This document shows, in pieces, positions 36,170 through 44,338 of a stretch of 64,000 nucleotides of DNA. The notes below the pieces were generated by a model, which was given only the letters and a program-made list of their open reading frames with translations, did no database searches and had not been told where the DNA came from. The stretch spans positions 248,001 to 312,000 of the forward strand of contig NZ_PGTY01000003.1 in NCBI RefSeq assembly GCF_002797915.1. The letters are read 5' to 3'. Made by a program: the position numbers and the translations under genes. The stretch is from Yoonia maricola. Lineage in GTDB: Bacteria > Pseudomonadota > Alphaproteobacteria > Rhodobacterales > Rhodobacteraceae. How positions within the stretch are numbered: position 1 is the stretch's first letter; each line of letters opens with the position of its first letter.

Positions 36170-36712
36170 ATGCGCATGATGACAAGCGATGAGGACCTAG
36201 CAACAGCAGCCGCAGCCGGTGACGGCGCGGCCTTTGCCAGCTTGCTTGATCGTCATTATGATAGGCTCTTTGCGTTTTGCTTTCGCATCACCGGATCGCG
36301 TAGCGAGGCCGAAGACCTCACACAGGATATATGTGCCGCATTGCCCGCCAAGCTGGGCAGTTACCAAAGACGGGCGAAAGTCACCACATGGCTGTACCGT
36401 GTCGCCGTCAATGCAGCACACGACAGACGCCGCAAACGCACCAGCTATGCCAAAGCGACAACTGGATGGGGCGATTGGGAAGTAAACCGGAACGCCGCCA
36501 ACGAAGACACTGCTACGAAAATGGACTGGCTGACTGCCGCGATGGGCCAACTCTCTGACGATCTACGCGACACACTGGCCCTTGTGCTTGATGACATGAC
36601 ACATGCACAAGCCGCCGAGGTTCTGGGCGTGTCCGAAGGCACAATCAGCTGGCGTATCTCAGAGGCGAAAAAAGCGCTCCGCACATTCAAGCAAGAAGAG
36701 GACATGGTATGA
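36170..36712 (+). CDS. ECF-type RNA polymerase sigma factor
   Basis: A sigma-70 family protein of 180 residues with region 2 (LLDRHYDRLFAFCFRITGSRSEAEDLTQD, seen in parts near residues 23-50) and region 4 helix-turn-helix (MTHAQAAEVLGVSEGTISWRISEAK near 140-165). It lacks region 1.1 and region 3, as in ECF sigmas. Three in-frame ATGs at 36170-36179 and a TTG at 36140 leave the exact start open. The ATGA overlap with the next gene couples it to a membrane VWA protein instead of a recognisable anti-sigma factor; that protein may be its control partner. Confidence 0.92.
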   Translation: MRMMTSDEDLATAAAAGDGAAFASLLDRHYDRLFAFCFRITGSRSEAEDLTQDICAALPAKLGSYQRRAKVTTWLYRVAVNAAHDRRRKRTSYAKATTGWGDWEVNRNAANEDTATKMDWLTAAMGQLSDDLRDTLALVLDDMTHAQAAEVLGVSEGTISWRISEAKKALRTFKQEEDMV

Positions 36713-38958
36713 CCGACGACCTGAATGACCTCAAAGCGATAATGGATCAGGCAACGCCGAGCCCCGATACGGCCAGGCGGGCTGAAAACATCGCACTGGC
36801 GCAGAAAAACTTTAATGATCTCCAAGGATCGCGTCAGGACGTGCGTCCCACTGCTGTAACCGGGCCAAAGGGCCTTTGGACAGGAGTGAAGACAATGCTG
36901 AACACGACGATGATATTTGCGACATCAAAAGGTGGGCTGACAGCAACAACCGCGCTGGTCGCTTGCGGGTTTTTGGTGCTGACGCCGCAAGGGCAGGATT
37001 TGCTGCGGCCCCCATCGGCACCCCAGATCACGATGACAGAGTTTGACAGCACAACTATGCAGCCACGGCTCGAAAATGGCCCTATGACGGCCGAAGAGTT
37101 GTCACGCAGTGAGATCATTCAAGAGGCACCAAGCGGTGCGGAAGGTCAGATACTACTGGGTCCGCTAGAAACTCCCACGGAAGATCTCGACTTCACAGAT
37201 CGGTCAGACGCAGCGCCCAGGGTATTGCCTCAGCTGAGGGACGACGCAGTTGTTCCGCAGATGCAAGAGGCGGAGATTGTAGAGAGCCTTCCGGAAGTTC
37301 GGTCACGTATGACGGAAAACAACTTATCTGCGCCTTTGGCATCGCCCGCGACCACCGGAACGACTGCTCCTGAGGTGGACGCAGAGCGTGAAACAGTCGT
37401 ACCACCATCAAGTAGCGCCACTTTTGGCCAGCTTTCAAGCGGTGGACTTTATCCAAGTAGCGAACAACAGACGCCTTCCACAGAGTTACAAGAAGCGGAA
37501 ACGATTAGAGTTCCTGGTACCGACGTACTTGACCTGATAGACGATGCGTTAGGGGTTGCAGAGCCTGACACAGAAGCTTTCCCGCAAGCTGACAATAACC
37601 CGCTCAAGATTACGGCAGACGACCCCGTTTCAACCTTCTCCATCGACGTCGATACCGCCGCCTATGCTGTCGTCCGATCATCACTGTCGCGCGGCCAACT
37701 ACCGCCCGCCGCAGCCGTGCGCATAGAAGAGCTGATGAACTACTTCCCCTACGACTATCCGGCACCCGATGCAGGCGAAGCCCCTTTCCGCCCCACGGTC
37801 ACGACATTTCAGACCCCATGGAACGCGGATACGCAATTGGTCCATATCGCCCTACAAGGCCAGATGCCCGAGATTGCAGAGCGGCCACCTTTGAACCTCG
37901 TCTTCCTCATCGACACATCTGGCTCAATGGATGATCCGACCAAACTTCCACTGCTCAAACAATCATTCCGGCTTATGCTGGATCAGTTGCGCCCCGAAGA
38001 TCAGGTGGCCATTGTAGAATATGCAGGCAGCGCAGGTGAGGTGTTGGCGCCGACCAATGCGTCCGAGCGTACAACGATCCTGCAAGCGATCCAGTCGCTT
38101 GGCGCGGGTGGGTCTACCAACGGCCAAGGCGGTTTAGAGCAAGCCTATAGCGTTGCGGAAACAATGCGCGCTGATGGTGAAGTGAACCGTGTGATCCTTG
38201 CGACTGACGGTGATTTCAATGTCGGGCTGAATAATCCTGATGCGCTCAAGGATTTCATCGCGGATAAACGCGACACAGGGACCTATCTCAGCGTTCTTGG
38301 TTTCGGGCACGGTAATCTGGACGATGCAACGATGCAGGCCTTGGCCCAAAACGGAAATGGAACAGCTGCCTACATTGACACATTGTCAGAGGCACAGAAG
38401 GTGCTGGTTGACCAGCTTTCCGGCGCGCTTTTCCCGATTGCAGGTGACGTGAAGGTGCAGGTTGAGTTTAACCCCGCCCAAGTCGCTGAATACCGGTTGA
38501 TCGGCTATGAAACCCGCGCGCTGAACCGCGAAGATTTCAACAATGATACCGTAGATGCGGGTGAATTGGGCGCCGGGCATGCGGTGACCGCAATCTACGA
38601 AGTGACCCCGGTTGGCAGCCCCGCACAATTGAGCGATCCGCTGCGCTATGCGCCAAACACCGTTGCTGCGACCTCGGATGAGTTGGGCTTTCTGAAGCTA
38701 CGCTACAAAGAACCCGGCGACGCTGTCAGCCAGTTGATCGAAACGCCCATCACCGGCAGCAGCATCCCCGGAACTGAGGCGAACTTTGCAGCAGCCATTG
38801 CCGGGTTCGGTCAATTGCTGCGCGATGAGGCTTACTTGGGTGACTGGGGTTACGATCAGGCGATCGCCTTGGCTAATGCGAACAGGGGCGATGATGCCTT
38901 TGGCTATCGCACCGAGGCTGTGCAATTGATGCGGCTGGCGCAAAGCCTATCACGTTAA
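36709..38958 (+). CDS. Single-pass membrane VWA-domain protein (YfbK-like), probable sigma-factor partner
   Basis: A 749-residue protein. Residues 1-75 are polar and cytoplasmic, 76-93 form one membrane helix (LTATTALVACGFLVL), and the rest would be periplasmic: a low-complexity linker (about 100-280), the YfbK N-terminal region (STFSIDVDTAAYAVV near 305), a VWA domain whose MIDAS motif DTSGS is near 401-405 with T and D ligands downstream (GGSTNGQGG; LATDGDFNVG), and the DUF3520-like C-terminus. VWA/MIDAS domains bind divalent metal and protein ligands. The 4-nt overlap with the ECF gene and the topology suit an anti-sigma or sensor role; this is inferred. Confidence 0.88.
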   Translation: MTDDLNDLKAIMDQATPSPDTARRAENIALAQKNFNDLQGSRQDVRPTAVTGPKGLWTGVKTMLNTTMIFATSKGGLTATTALVACGFLVLTPQGQDLLRPPSAPQITMTEFDSTTMQPRLENGPMTAEELSRSEIIQEAPSGAEGQILLGPLETPTEDLDFTDRSDAAPRVLPQLRDDAVVPQMQEAEIVESLPEVRSRMTENNLSAPLASPATTGTTAPEVDAERETVVPPSSSATFGQLSSGGLYPSSEQQTPSTELQEAETIRVPGTDVLDLIDDALGVAEPDTEAFPQADNNPLKITADDPVSTFSIDVDTAAYAVVRSSLSRGQLPPAAAVRIEELMNYFPYDYPAPDAGEAPFRPTVTTFQTPWNADTQLVHIALQGQMPEIAERPPLNLVFLIDTSGSMDDPTKLPLLKQSFRLMLDQLRPEDQVAIVEYAGSAGEVLAPTNASERTTILQAIQSLGAGGSTNGQGGLEQAYSVAETMRADGEVNRVILATDGDFNVGLNNPDALKDFIADKRDTGTYLSVLGFGHGNLDDATMQALAQNGNGTAAYIDTLSEAQKVLVDQLSGALFPIAGDVKVQVEFNPAQVAEYRLIGYETRALNREDFNNDTVDAGELGAGHAVTAIYEVTPVGSPAQLSDPLRYAPNTVAATSDELGFLKLRYKEPGDAVSQLIETPITGSSIPGTEANFAAAIAGFGQLLRDEAYLGDWGYDQAIALANANRGDDAFGYRTEAVQLMRLAQSLSR

Positions 38959-38968
38959 ACCGCACCTT

Positions 38969-39000
38969 CACTCACCTTAGCTAGTTAGGTAGGGTGAGTG
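38969..39000. repeat. Inverted repeat between the VWA gene and the ankyrin gene
   Basis: The arms CACTCACC (38969-38976) and GGTGAGTG (38993-39000) flank a 16-nt AT-rich loop, ending 6 bp before the ankyrin ribosome binding site. No T-run follows. It may be a transcript stabiliser, a weak terminator or an operator for the ankyrin gene. Confidence 0.45.
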
Positions 39001-39017
39001 CATTGAAGGAAAACACC

Positions 39018-39398
39018 ATGTCAAAGCGCCCTAAAACCCGACAAAGCCTGGATGAAATTCTGGCGTCATGCTCAGACACGCTGTTTCCCGACAAGATGGG
39101 GCGCGCACCCGTCAACATAGACAGCAAGGACGTTGAAGGCGACACAGCGTTGCATGTCATGCTATGGCGCGGTGATACCTATGGCGCCGTTTCCCTCATC
39201 GACGCCGGTGCCGAGGTCGACGCTGTTGGCGATATGTCGGAAACGCCACTTCATATTGCCGTGCGCAAGGCAAATGCCAAGGTCGTGGCGCATCTATTGG
39301 CCGCTGGCGCCAACCCTGACATCATATCTGAATTCGGCCAGTCACCCAGATCAATCGCAAGCGACGCGGGCGGTGAGATCGCGAAACTCTTTCGCTAG
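39018..39398 (+). CDS. Ankyrin-repeat protein
   Basis: A 126-residue cytoplasmic protein with about two and a half ankyrin repeats: GDTALHVMLWRGDTYGAVSLIDAGAEVD, then MSETPLHIAVRKANAKVVAHLLAAGANPD (quoted from residues about 44-100 in pieces), and a partial third with GQSPRSIA. Ankyrin repeats mediate protein-protein contacts. ATG 39018 follows AAGGA; the upstream GTG start is not needed. No signal peptide. Partner unknown; it lies downstream of the sigma/VWA pair and may be read through from it. Confidence 0.88.
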   Translation: MSKRPKTRQSLDEILASCSDTLFPDKMGRAPVNIDSKDVEGDTALHVMLWRGDTYGAVSLIDAGAEVDAVGDMSETPLHIAVRKANAKVVAHLLAAGANPDIISEFGQSPRSIASDAGGEIAKLFR

Positions 39399-39400
39399 CG

Positions 39401-40408
39401 TCAACTGATCAAGGTTTTGGCGAGCGGCAGGATTTGCCGCTCAATCAGCCCTTGCAGGTCACCGAAGTAACCACCACTGCGGGCCGGGCGCAGCGGATCA
39501 GACGTGATTGCCAACGTCAGTTCAATCTCCGGTGCGACACAAATAATCTGCCCGCCGTAGCCGCGTGCCAAAGCATATCCCACACCAGCCCCTTGCCCCA
39601 AAAACCAGCCGTAACCATAGCCCAACCCCGAAAAGGCAGATTGTGTGCGCCGCTCAAACGACCGCGTGACCCAGTCAGCGCTCAACACCTGCGCGCCACC
39701 AAACTGCCCGCCCAAGCGGTACATCTCGCCAAACCGGATCATCCCATCAGGTGTCAGCGCCATTTCATTGCCACCGAGGTAGCGCCCTTGCGGATCGCGG
39801 GTCCACGCAGGGATTTCGAACCCCAACGGATCGCCCAACCGACTGCGCGCCAAAGACAATAGCGACTGCCCGGATACTTCACTGAGAACGGCGCCCAGAA
39901 TGTGGAACGACCCCGTCGAATACAGCATGCCAGCGCCCGGTTCCGCCACAAATGGCCGCCCCAGCGCATTGGCCACCCAATTGCTGCTGCTCACCCAACC
40001 GCCATAGTTCCGCCCCGAGGTCCGCTCTAACCCTGCTTGCATGGTCACAAGGTTTTCCATCGTGATCTCTGCAACGCGCGGGTCTGCGTTCGACGGGATC
40101 AGACGCGGGGCCACATCACCCAAAGTAGCCGTCAATGCGGGCAACTCATCCCGATTCAACGCAGCCCCCGTCAACGCCGCCACAAAGGTTTTGGAAACCG
40201 ATTTGATCGGCACCGCCCGGTTCAGCCCCGGTCCGCGATAGTGTTCGGCCAGCACTGTCTGTCCCGATTGTCGGATTATCAGCGCATGGCATTGGTCAAA
40301 CCCGCGCGCAACGTCAGTGACGCCAGCCCAAGGGGCGGTCTGTGCCAGCATGGGTGTGGCTAAACTGGCCAGTCCGGCGGCAAGAAAACCGCGGCGTTTC
40401 ATCTGCAT
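39401..40408 (-). CDS. Exported serine hydrolase of the beta-lactamase/PBP4 family
   Basis: A class C beta-lactamase-related serine hydrolase of 335 residues with an Arg-containing signal peptide (MKRRGFLAAGLASLATPMLA), possibly Tat. The SxxK motif SVSK is near residue 71. A YST tyrosine motif (MLYSTGSFH) near 164 takes the YxN position, and a C-terminal GGQIIC block corresponds to the HxG/KTG strand. Substrate could be a D-peptide, ester or beta-lactam. Start ATG 40408 has GGTGGA upstream. It ends against the convergent ankyrin gene. Confidence 0.88.
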   Translation of the reverse strand: MQMKRRGFLAAGLASLATPMLAQTAPWAGVTDVARGFDQCHALIIRQSGQTVLAEHYRGPGLNRAVPIKSVSKTFVAALTGAALNRDELPALTATLGDVAPRLIPSNADPRVAEITMENLVTMQAGLERTSGRNYGGWVSSSNWVANALGRPFVAEPGAGMLYSTGSFHILGAVLSEVSGQSLLSLARSRLGDPLGFEIPAWTRDPQGRYLGGNEMALTPDGMIRFGEMYRLGGQFGGAQVLSADWVTRSFERRTQSAFSGLGYGYGWFLGQGAGVGYALARGYGGQIICVAPEIELTLAITSDPLRPARSGGYFGDLQGLIERQILPLAKTLIS

Positions 40409-40481
40409 CTCAAATCCACCGTGATTATTTGTGGTGAAGATAGATCATCCGCACCAACCCACCACTCACAATTTCGCGCGG

Positions 40482-41165
40482 TCAGTGGCGATAGGCAGCC
40501 GTTTCGTAAAATTCGCGCAAAGTTTGCCCTTTTTGGGGGCGATACCGGTCCAATTCGCGCAAGTCTGAAATGCGATCCAGCCGGAACATACGAAATGCTG
40601 CGCGCAGCTCGCACCAGCACACAGCCGTCCAGACCTTACCCCAAAACCAGACACCTAAGGGGCGCACGACGCGCGACGTCATGTTGCCTACCTCATCGGC
40701 ATAGTTCATTTCCAATCGGATATGCGCTTCTGACGCAGCCTCGAACCGGTCAAGATAGTCACGCCAATGCCCTTGCTGTTCGGCACCTTCCATCACGTGC
40801 ACATTGACTTGACCGACCTGCCTGCGCGCATCATCGGGCAAGACGGCATCGATCTTGACCAAGGCCTCTTGCGCAGCGGAGGCCATTTTGGTGCCACCCC
40901 ATGTTTGCAGGATTCGCGCACCTGACACCAGCGCCACAATCTCATCATGGGTGAACATCAGCGGCGGCAGATCGTAGCCGTCGCGCATCAGATACCCAAC
41001 ACCCGCCTCGCCCTCAATCGGGACGCCAGAGCCAATCAAATGGGCCACGTCGCGGTAAATCGTCCGCGGCGTGACCTCCAGCTTTTCGGCCAGTTGTGCT
41101 GCCGTCGTCAGCCGACCGCCCCGCAGAAACTGCAATATCTGGAAGAGGCGGTCGGCGCGGCGCAT
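40482..41165 (-). CDS. YafY-family WYL-domain transcriptional regulator
   Basis: A DNA-binding regulator of 227 residues: N-terminal DeoR-type helix-turn-helix (LTTAAQLAEKLEVTPRTIYRDV, read as residues about 18-40), then a WYL domain (residues about 130-215) ending in DLRELDRYRPQKGQTLREF, which is typical of the YafY group. It begins at ATG 41165, immediately after the VOC gene's TAG, so both are one transcript. WYL domains sense small ligands or nucleic acid. An inverted repeat upstream of the VOC gene (41576-41614) is a likely autoregulatory operator. Confidence 0.9.
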   Translation of the reverse strand: MRRADRLFQILQFLRGGRLTTAAQLAEKLEVTPRTIYRDVAHLIGSGVPIEGEAGVGYLMRDGYDLPPLMFTHDEIVALVSGARILQTWGGTKMASAAQEALVKIDAVLPDDARRQVGQVNVHVMEGAEQQGHWRDYLDRFEAASEAHIRLEMNYADEVGNMTSRVVRPLGVWFWGKVWTAVCWCELRAAFRMFRLDRISDLRELDRYRPQKGQTLREFYETAAYRH

Positions 41166-41531
41166 CTAGGCTGCCGCCTCGAAGAGGCCGATGGAGTTTC
41201 CGTCAAGGTCCTTGGCATAAGCAAAGCGGCCAGCAGGGATCTCGATTGGTGGGCTAACCACCTGACCGCCCGCCTTCCAGCAGCGATCAATACCCACTTC
41301 CAACTTTTCTTCGATAGCAAGATGAATAGTATTCCCGCCATCAGCCGCAGGCTTGCCCGGATAAAGATGCGCACCTGCACTGTTCTCTGAACCGCCCAGA
41401 ACGGCCATTGGGTTCGGACCAGAATTGTCGATCTCTAACTGATACCCAAAGACATCGTTATAGAACGCGACGGCTTTCTCCATGTCGGTTACCGGAATTT
41501 CGCCCCAGGCCATAATTGTACGATCGCTCAT
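41166..41531 (-). CDS. VOC-superfamily (glyoxalase/bleomycin-resistance-like) protein
   Basis: A 121-residue metalloenzyme-like protein with paired beta-alpha-beta-beta-beta modules: GEIPVTDMEKAVAFYNDVFGY at residues about 11-31, and the second module near DRCWKAGGQVVSPP and FAYAKDLDGNSIGLFE. Members isomerise, dioxygenate or bind small molecules. It is transcribed just before the YafY regulator with no gap, and such VOC/YafY pairs recur in Proteobacteria. Substrate not predictable. Confidence 0.9.
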   Translation of the reverse strand: MSDRTIMAWGEIPVTDMEKAVAFYNDVFGYQLEIDNSGPNPMAVLGGSENSAGAHLYPGKPAADGGNTIHLAIEEKLEVGIDRCWKAGGQVVSPPIEIPAGRFAYAKDLDGNSIGLFEAAA

Positions 41532-41575
41532 GTTTCATCTCCTTGTTTGAGGTTGATGAACATCTTTAATCATAC

Positions 41576-41614
41576 CCCTACTGACAGCGTTGTGTCAGCA
41601 TCATTTCAGTAGGG
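41576..41614 (-). promoter_or_regulatory. Nested inverted repeat, probable operator of the VOC-yafY unit
   Basis: Outer 9-bp arms CCCTACTGA (41576-41584) and TCAGTAGGG (41606-41614) enclose part of an inner repeat CTGACA-N6-TGTCAG (41581-41598). The motif CTGA/TCAG therefore occurs several times in 39 bp, about 45 bp upstream of the VOC start. A dimeric regulator such as the encoded YafY protein could bind here (inference). Confidence 0.5.
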
Positions 41615-41620
41615 CGTCGG

Positions 41621-42376
41621 CTATGTGTCAGTAATCCAGCCAAGACCATCAACCGTAGTCGTGCGCGGCGTGTACTCGCCTGCTACCCAGCCTTGATAAT
41701 CTTGGGCATCCAAATCAGCAAAGAAAGCCGGATAGTCGATCTCACCCTGATCCGGCTCACCCCGGTCGGGCATCTGGGCGATTTGCACATGGGTCGTGAT
41801 GTCACGCGTCGCCGCCCATGTGCCCAAAACATCGCCAGTGATCTTGGCAGCATGGAAGGTATCAAATTGCAAACGCAGGTTGGGGGCATCAATCGCCGTG
41901 ACAATCGCGCGTCCCAGATCGAAATCATTCAGGAAATATCCCGGCATCGTTTCAGTGTTAATTGGCTCGATGGTCAGGCTTTGGGTCGGTGCCTCGGCTG
42001 CAGCCCAGCGCAGGTTGTTAAGATAGGTTTCTTTCGCCTCAGGCCCCTCGGCGACGCCTGACATGATATGCAAATGCCGCGCGCCCAAAGTCCGCGCGTA
42101 GCGCAACGCGCGGCCAAAATCCTTCTTGAACCGTTCTTCCAAACCCGGCACGGCGGCAAAACCCTGATCGCCACCGGTGTAATTTGGCGGCGGGCAGTTG
42201 ATCAGCGCCATCTGCAATTCATGCTTGCCCAGTTCATTCACGATATCCTGCGCGTTCACATCATACGGAAACAATACCTCAACCGCTTCAAAACCTGCCT
42301 CTTTGGCGGCCTCAAACCGTTCCAGAAAGGGCAGCTCTGTAAAAAGCCAGGTCAGGTTGGCGCAAAATTTGGGCAT
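41621..42376 (-). CDS. hyi: Hydroxypyruvate isomerase (TIM-barrel, Hyi family)
   Basis: An AP-endonuclease-2/TIM-barrel isomerase of 251 residues interconverting hydroxypyruvate and tartronate semialdehyde in glyoxylate metabolism. Family motifs are the start MPKFCANLTWLFTELPF, EVLFPYDV near 38, the HIMSG block near 103, IEPINTETMPGYFL near 137 (metal-binding Glu), and QFDTFHAAKI near 170. AAGGA precedes ATG 42376, so the longer open frame is not used. Related OtnI enzymes are not excluded. It fits with the glycolate oxidase genes at 52.6-56.5 kb, although not linked to them. Confidence 0.88.
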   Translation of the reverse strand: MPKFCANLTWLFTELPFLERFEAAKEAGFEAVEVLFPYDVNAQDIVNELGKHELQMALINCPPPNYTGGDQGFAAVPGLEERFKKDFGRALRYARTLGARHLHIMSGVAEGPEAKETYLNNLRWAAAEAPTQSLTIEPINTETMPGYFLNDFDLGRAIVTAIDAPNLRLQFDTFHAAKITGDVLGTWAATRDITTHVQIAQMPDRGEPDQGEIDYPAFFADLDAQDYQGWVAGEYTPRTTTVDGLGWITDT

Positions 42377-42497
42377 GAAAGATCCTTGAGTGCTGTTGGC
42401 GCATTCGCCCTGCAAAAGACTGAAATTCATCGATTTTTGCAAGTCGAACGCAGAATGCCTATTTCGTTAGATAGGGTAGCACGATGGGGTGATCAAA

Positions 42498-42689
42498 ATG
42501 AGACGTTTAATAGCCTTTGTTGTCACACTGCTGATGCCAATCATTCTAATCGGCGGTGGCGGCAGCTTGACCGGCTGGGGTATAACAAACAACTGGACCA
42601 TGCTGGTATGGGTGGGGCTTGCCATGATCGCCGCCGGTGTGCTTTGGGGGCTGTTCCTGTTCTTTTGGGCCAGCGATGGTTCGTTTTAA
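42498..42689 (+). CDS. Small two-helix membrane protein
   Basis: A 63-residue protein from ATG 42498 (ribosome binding site GGGGTGA). It has two hydrophobic helices (LIAFVVTLLMPIILIG and VWVGLAMIAAGVLWGLFLFFW) joined by a Gly/Asn turn and almost no soluble part. The end overlaps the stop of the convergent DUF1285 gene by 4 nt. I do not recognise the family. Confidence 0.65.
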   Translation: MRRLIAFVVTLLMPIILIGGGGSLTGWGITNNWTMLVWVGLAMIAAGVLWGLFLFFWASDGSF

Positions 42690-43273
42690 TCCAACTCAGC
42701 TGATGGGATGATCGGGAAAAATGCGCCTTGCGATCTAATACCGAACCACTGCGTGCCTTCATATGGTGCATGCTCGCCAATCTCGACAAGGCGGTAGAAC
42801 GACTTGCGATCTATCAGCGCCTCAAGATTGGCCCGCACCAGCACATAAGGTGACGGCTCTCCGGTTTCAGGGTCACGCACGACGCGGATCGGATGATCGG
42901 GCCCTGCGATCATGCGGTCACCCACATTGGTTTCAAACGCCAACCCATCGTGGCACGGATTAAAATCGACCGCGACGAATGGTGCATCGTCAACCGTGAT
43001 CCCCACTTTCTCGACCGGGGTGACAAGGACATAATCATCGCCATCACGCCGGAGAATCGTTGAAAACAGCTTCACCAATTCCGGCCGCCCGATGGGCGTA
43101 CCCATATAAAACCACGTCCCATCTCGCGCGATCCGCATGTCGATGTGCCCACAATGCGGTGGGTTCCACAGGTGAACGGGCGGTAAACCGCCTTTTTGCG
43201 CAGCACGTGCGCTACTTGCGATGCTTTCTGCCGATGGTGTCACAATCTTTTGTGTGGTCATTGTTTTTGCCAT
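42686..43273 (-). CDS. DUF1285-domain protein
   Basis: A 195-residue cytoplasmic protein, conserved in Proteobacteria, function unknown. DUF1285 marks are the VHLWNPPHCGHIDMRIARDG block near residue 30 (quoted in part), the FYMGTPIGRPELVKLFSTIL block, TPVEKVGITVDDAPF, and the C-terminal WFGIRSQGAFFPI. Starts at ATG 43273 or 43261; neither has a good ribosome binding site. It is divergent from the moxR operon and may be co-regulated with it. Confidence 0.88.
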   Translation of the reverse strand: MAKTMTTQKIVTPSAESIASSARAAQKGGLPPVHLWNPPHCGHIDMRIARDGTWFYMGTPIGRPELVKLFSTILRRDGDDYVLVTPVEKVGITVDDAPFVAVDFNPCHDGLAFETNVGDRMIAGPDHPIRVVRDPETGEPSPYVLVRANLEALIDRKSFYRLVEIGEHAPYEGTQWFGIRSQGAFFPIIPSAELD

Positions 43274-43330
43274 TGGGTGTGATGGGATTATCTGTTGTGA
43301 TGCAACATATAGTTCAACCGGAGGAAAGTC

Positions 43331-44338
43331 ATGGCCAACAATGCCGATCTCGTCGTTCAGATTGAAAACCTGGGCGCAAAACTGGCAGAAGCGCGGAGCA
43401 GCATTTCCGCCCGTTTCATTGGCCAACCACGTGTTGTGGACCTGACCCTGACGGCGTTGATTTGTGGCGGGCACGCGGTACTGATCGGTCTGCCCGGTTT
43501 GGGTAAGACACGGCTGGTGGATACGCTTTCAACCGTGATGGGGCTGAACGGCAATCGCATCCAGTTTACACCTGATCTGATGCCCGCCGATATCCTGGGC
43601 TCTGAAGTGCTTGAAACCACCAATGATGGCTCACGCAGTTTCCGCTTTATTGAAGGCCCGATCTTTTGTCAGCTTCTGATGGCAGATGAGATCAACCGCG
43701 CCTCCCCCCGCACCCAATCTGCACTCTTACAGGCGATGCAGGAAAAAGAAGTCACCATCGCCGGTGAGCATCGGCCCCTCGGTGTCCCCTTCCATGTCCT
43801 TGCGACGCAAAACCCCATTGAGCAGGAAGGCACGTACCCGCTGCCCGAAGCACAGCTTGACCGTTTCTTGGTACAGATTGATGTGCCATACCCGGATCGC
43901 GAGACAGAGAAAGACATCCTGATCGCGACAACCGGCGTCGAAGAGGCAGAAGCGACAGCCGTATTCACGGCGCAGGAGCTCCTTGACGCACAAACCTTGC
44001 TGCGCCGGATGCCCGTCGGTGAGAACATCGTCGAAATGATCCTTGATCTTGTGCGCGCCTGCCGCCCCGACGATGAAAACGCACCTGATATCATCCGCCA
44101 AAACGTCAGCTGGGGCCCAGGCCCGCGTGCCGCACAAGCGTTGATGCTGACCGTCCGCGCGCAAGCGCTGCTTGAGGGGCGCCTCGCGCCATCTGCCGAA
44201 GACGTGCGCGCGATGGCCGTACCCGTTTTGGAACACCGCATGGCGCTGTCATTTGCAGCACGCGCGCGTGGCGAAAGCATCCACCATGTGATCAACACCG
44301 TCGCCGACCAAATCACGACAGTGGCTGACGCTGCATGA
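43331..44338 (+). CDS. MoxR-family AAA+ ATPase
   Basis: An AAA+ chaperone-type ATPase of 335 residues. Walker A GLPGLGKT is near residue 54, Walker B MADEINRASP near 117, sensor 1 ATQNPIEQEGTYPLPEAQLDRF near 158-180 (read in parts), and the C-terminal helical lid contains SWGPGPRAAQALML. MoxR proteins assemble or activate partners that carry VWA domains, often DUF58 or Bat proteins, as here. It has a strong GGAGGAA ribosome binding site and overlaps DUF58 by 4 nt. First gene of a five-gene operon to 50950. Confidence 0.94.
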   Translation: MANNADLVVQIENLGAKLAEARSSISARFIGQPRVVDLTLTALICGGHAVLIGLPGLGKTRLVDTLSTVMGLNGNRIQFTPDLMPADILGSEVLETTNDGSRSFRFIEGPIFCQLLMADEINRASPRTQSALLQAMQEKEVTIAGEHRPLGVPFHVLATQNPIEQEGTYPLPEAQLDRFLVQIDVPYPDRETEKDILIATTGVEEAEATAVFTAQELLDAQTLLRRMPVGENIVEMILDLVRACRPDDENAPDIIRQNVSWGPGPRAAQALMLTVRAQALLEGRLAPSAEDVRAMAVPVLEHRMALSFAARARGESIHHVINTVADQITTVADAA

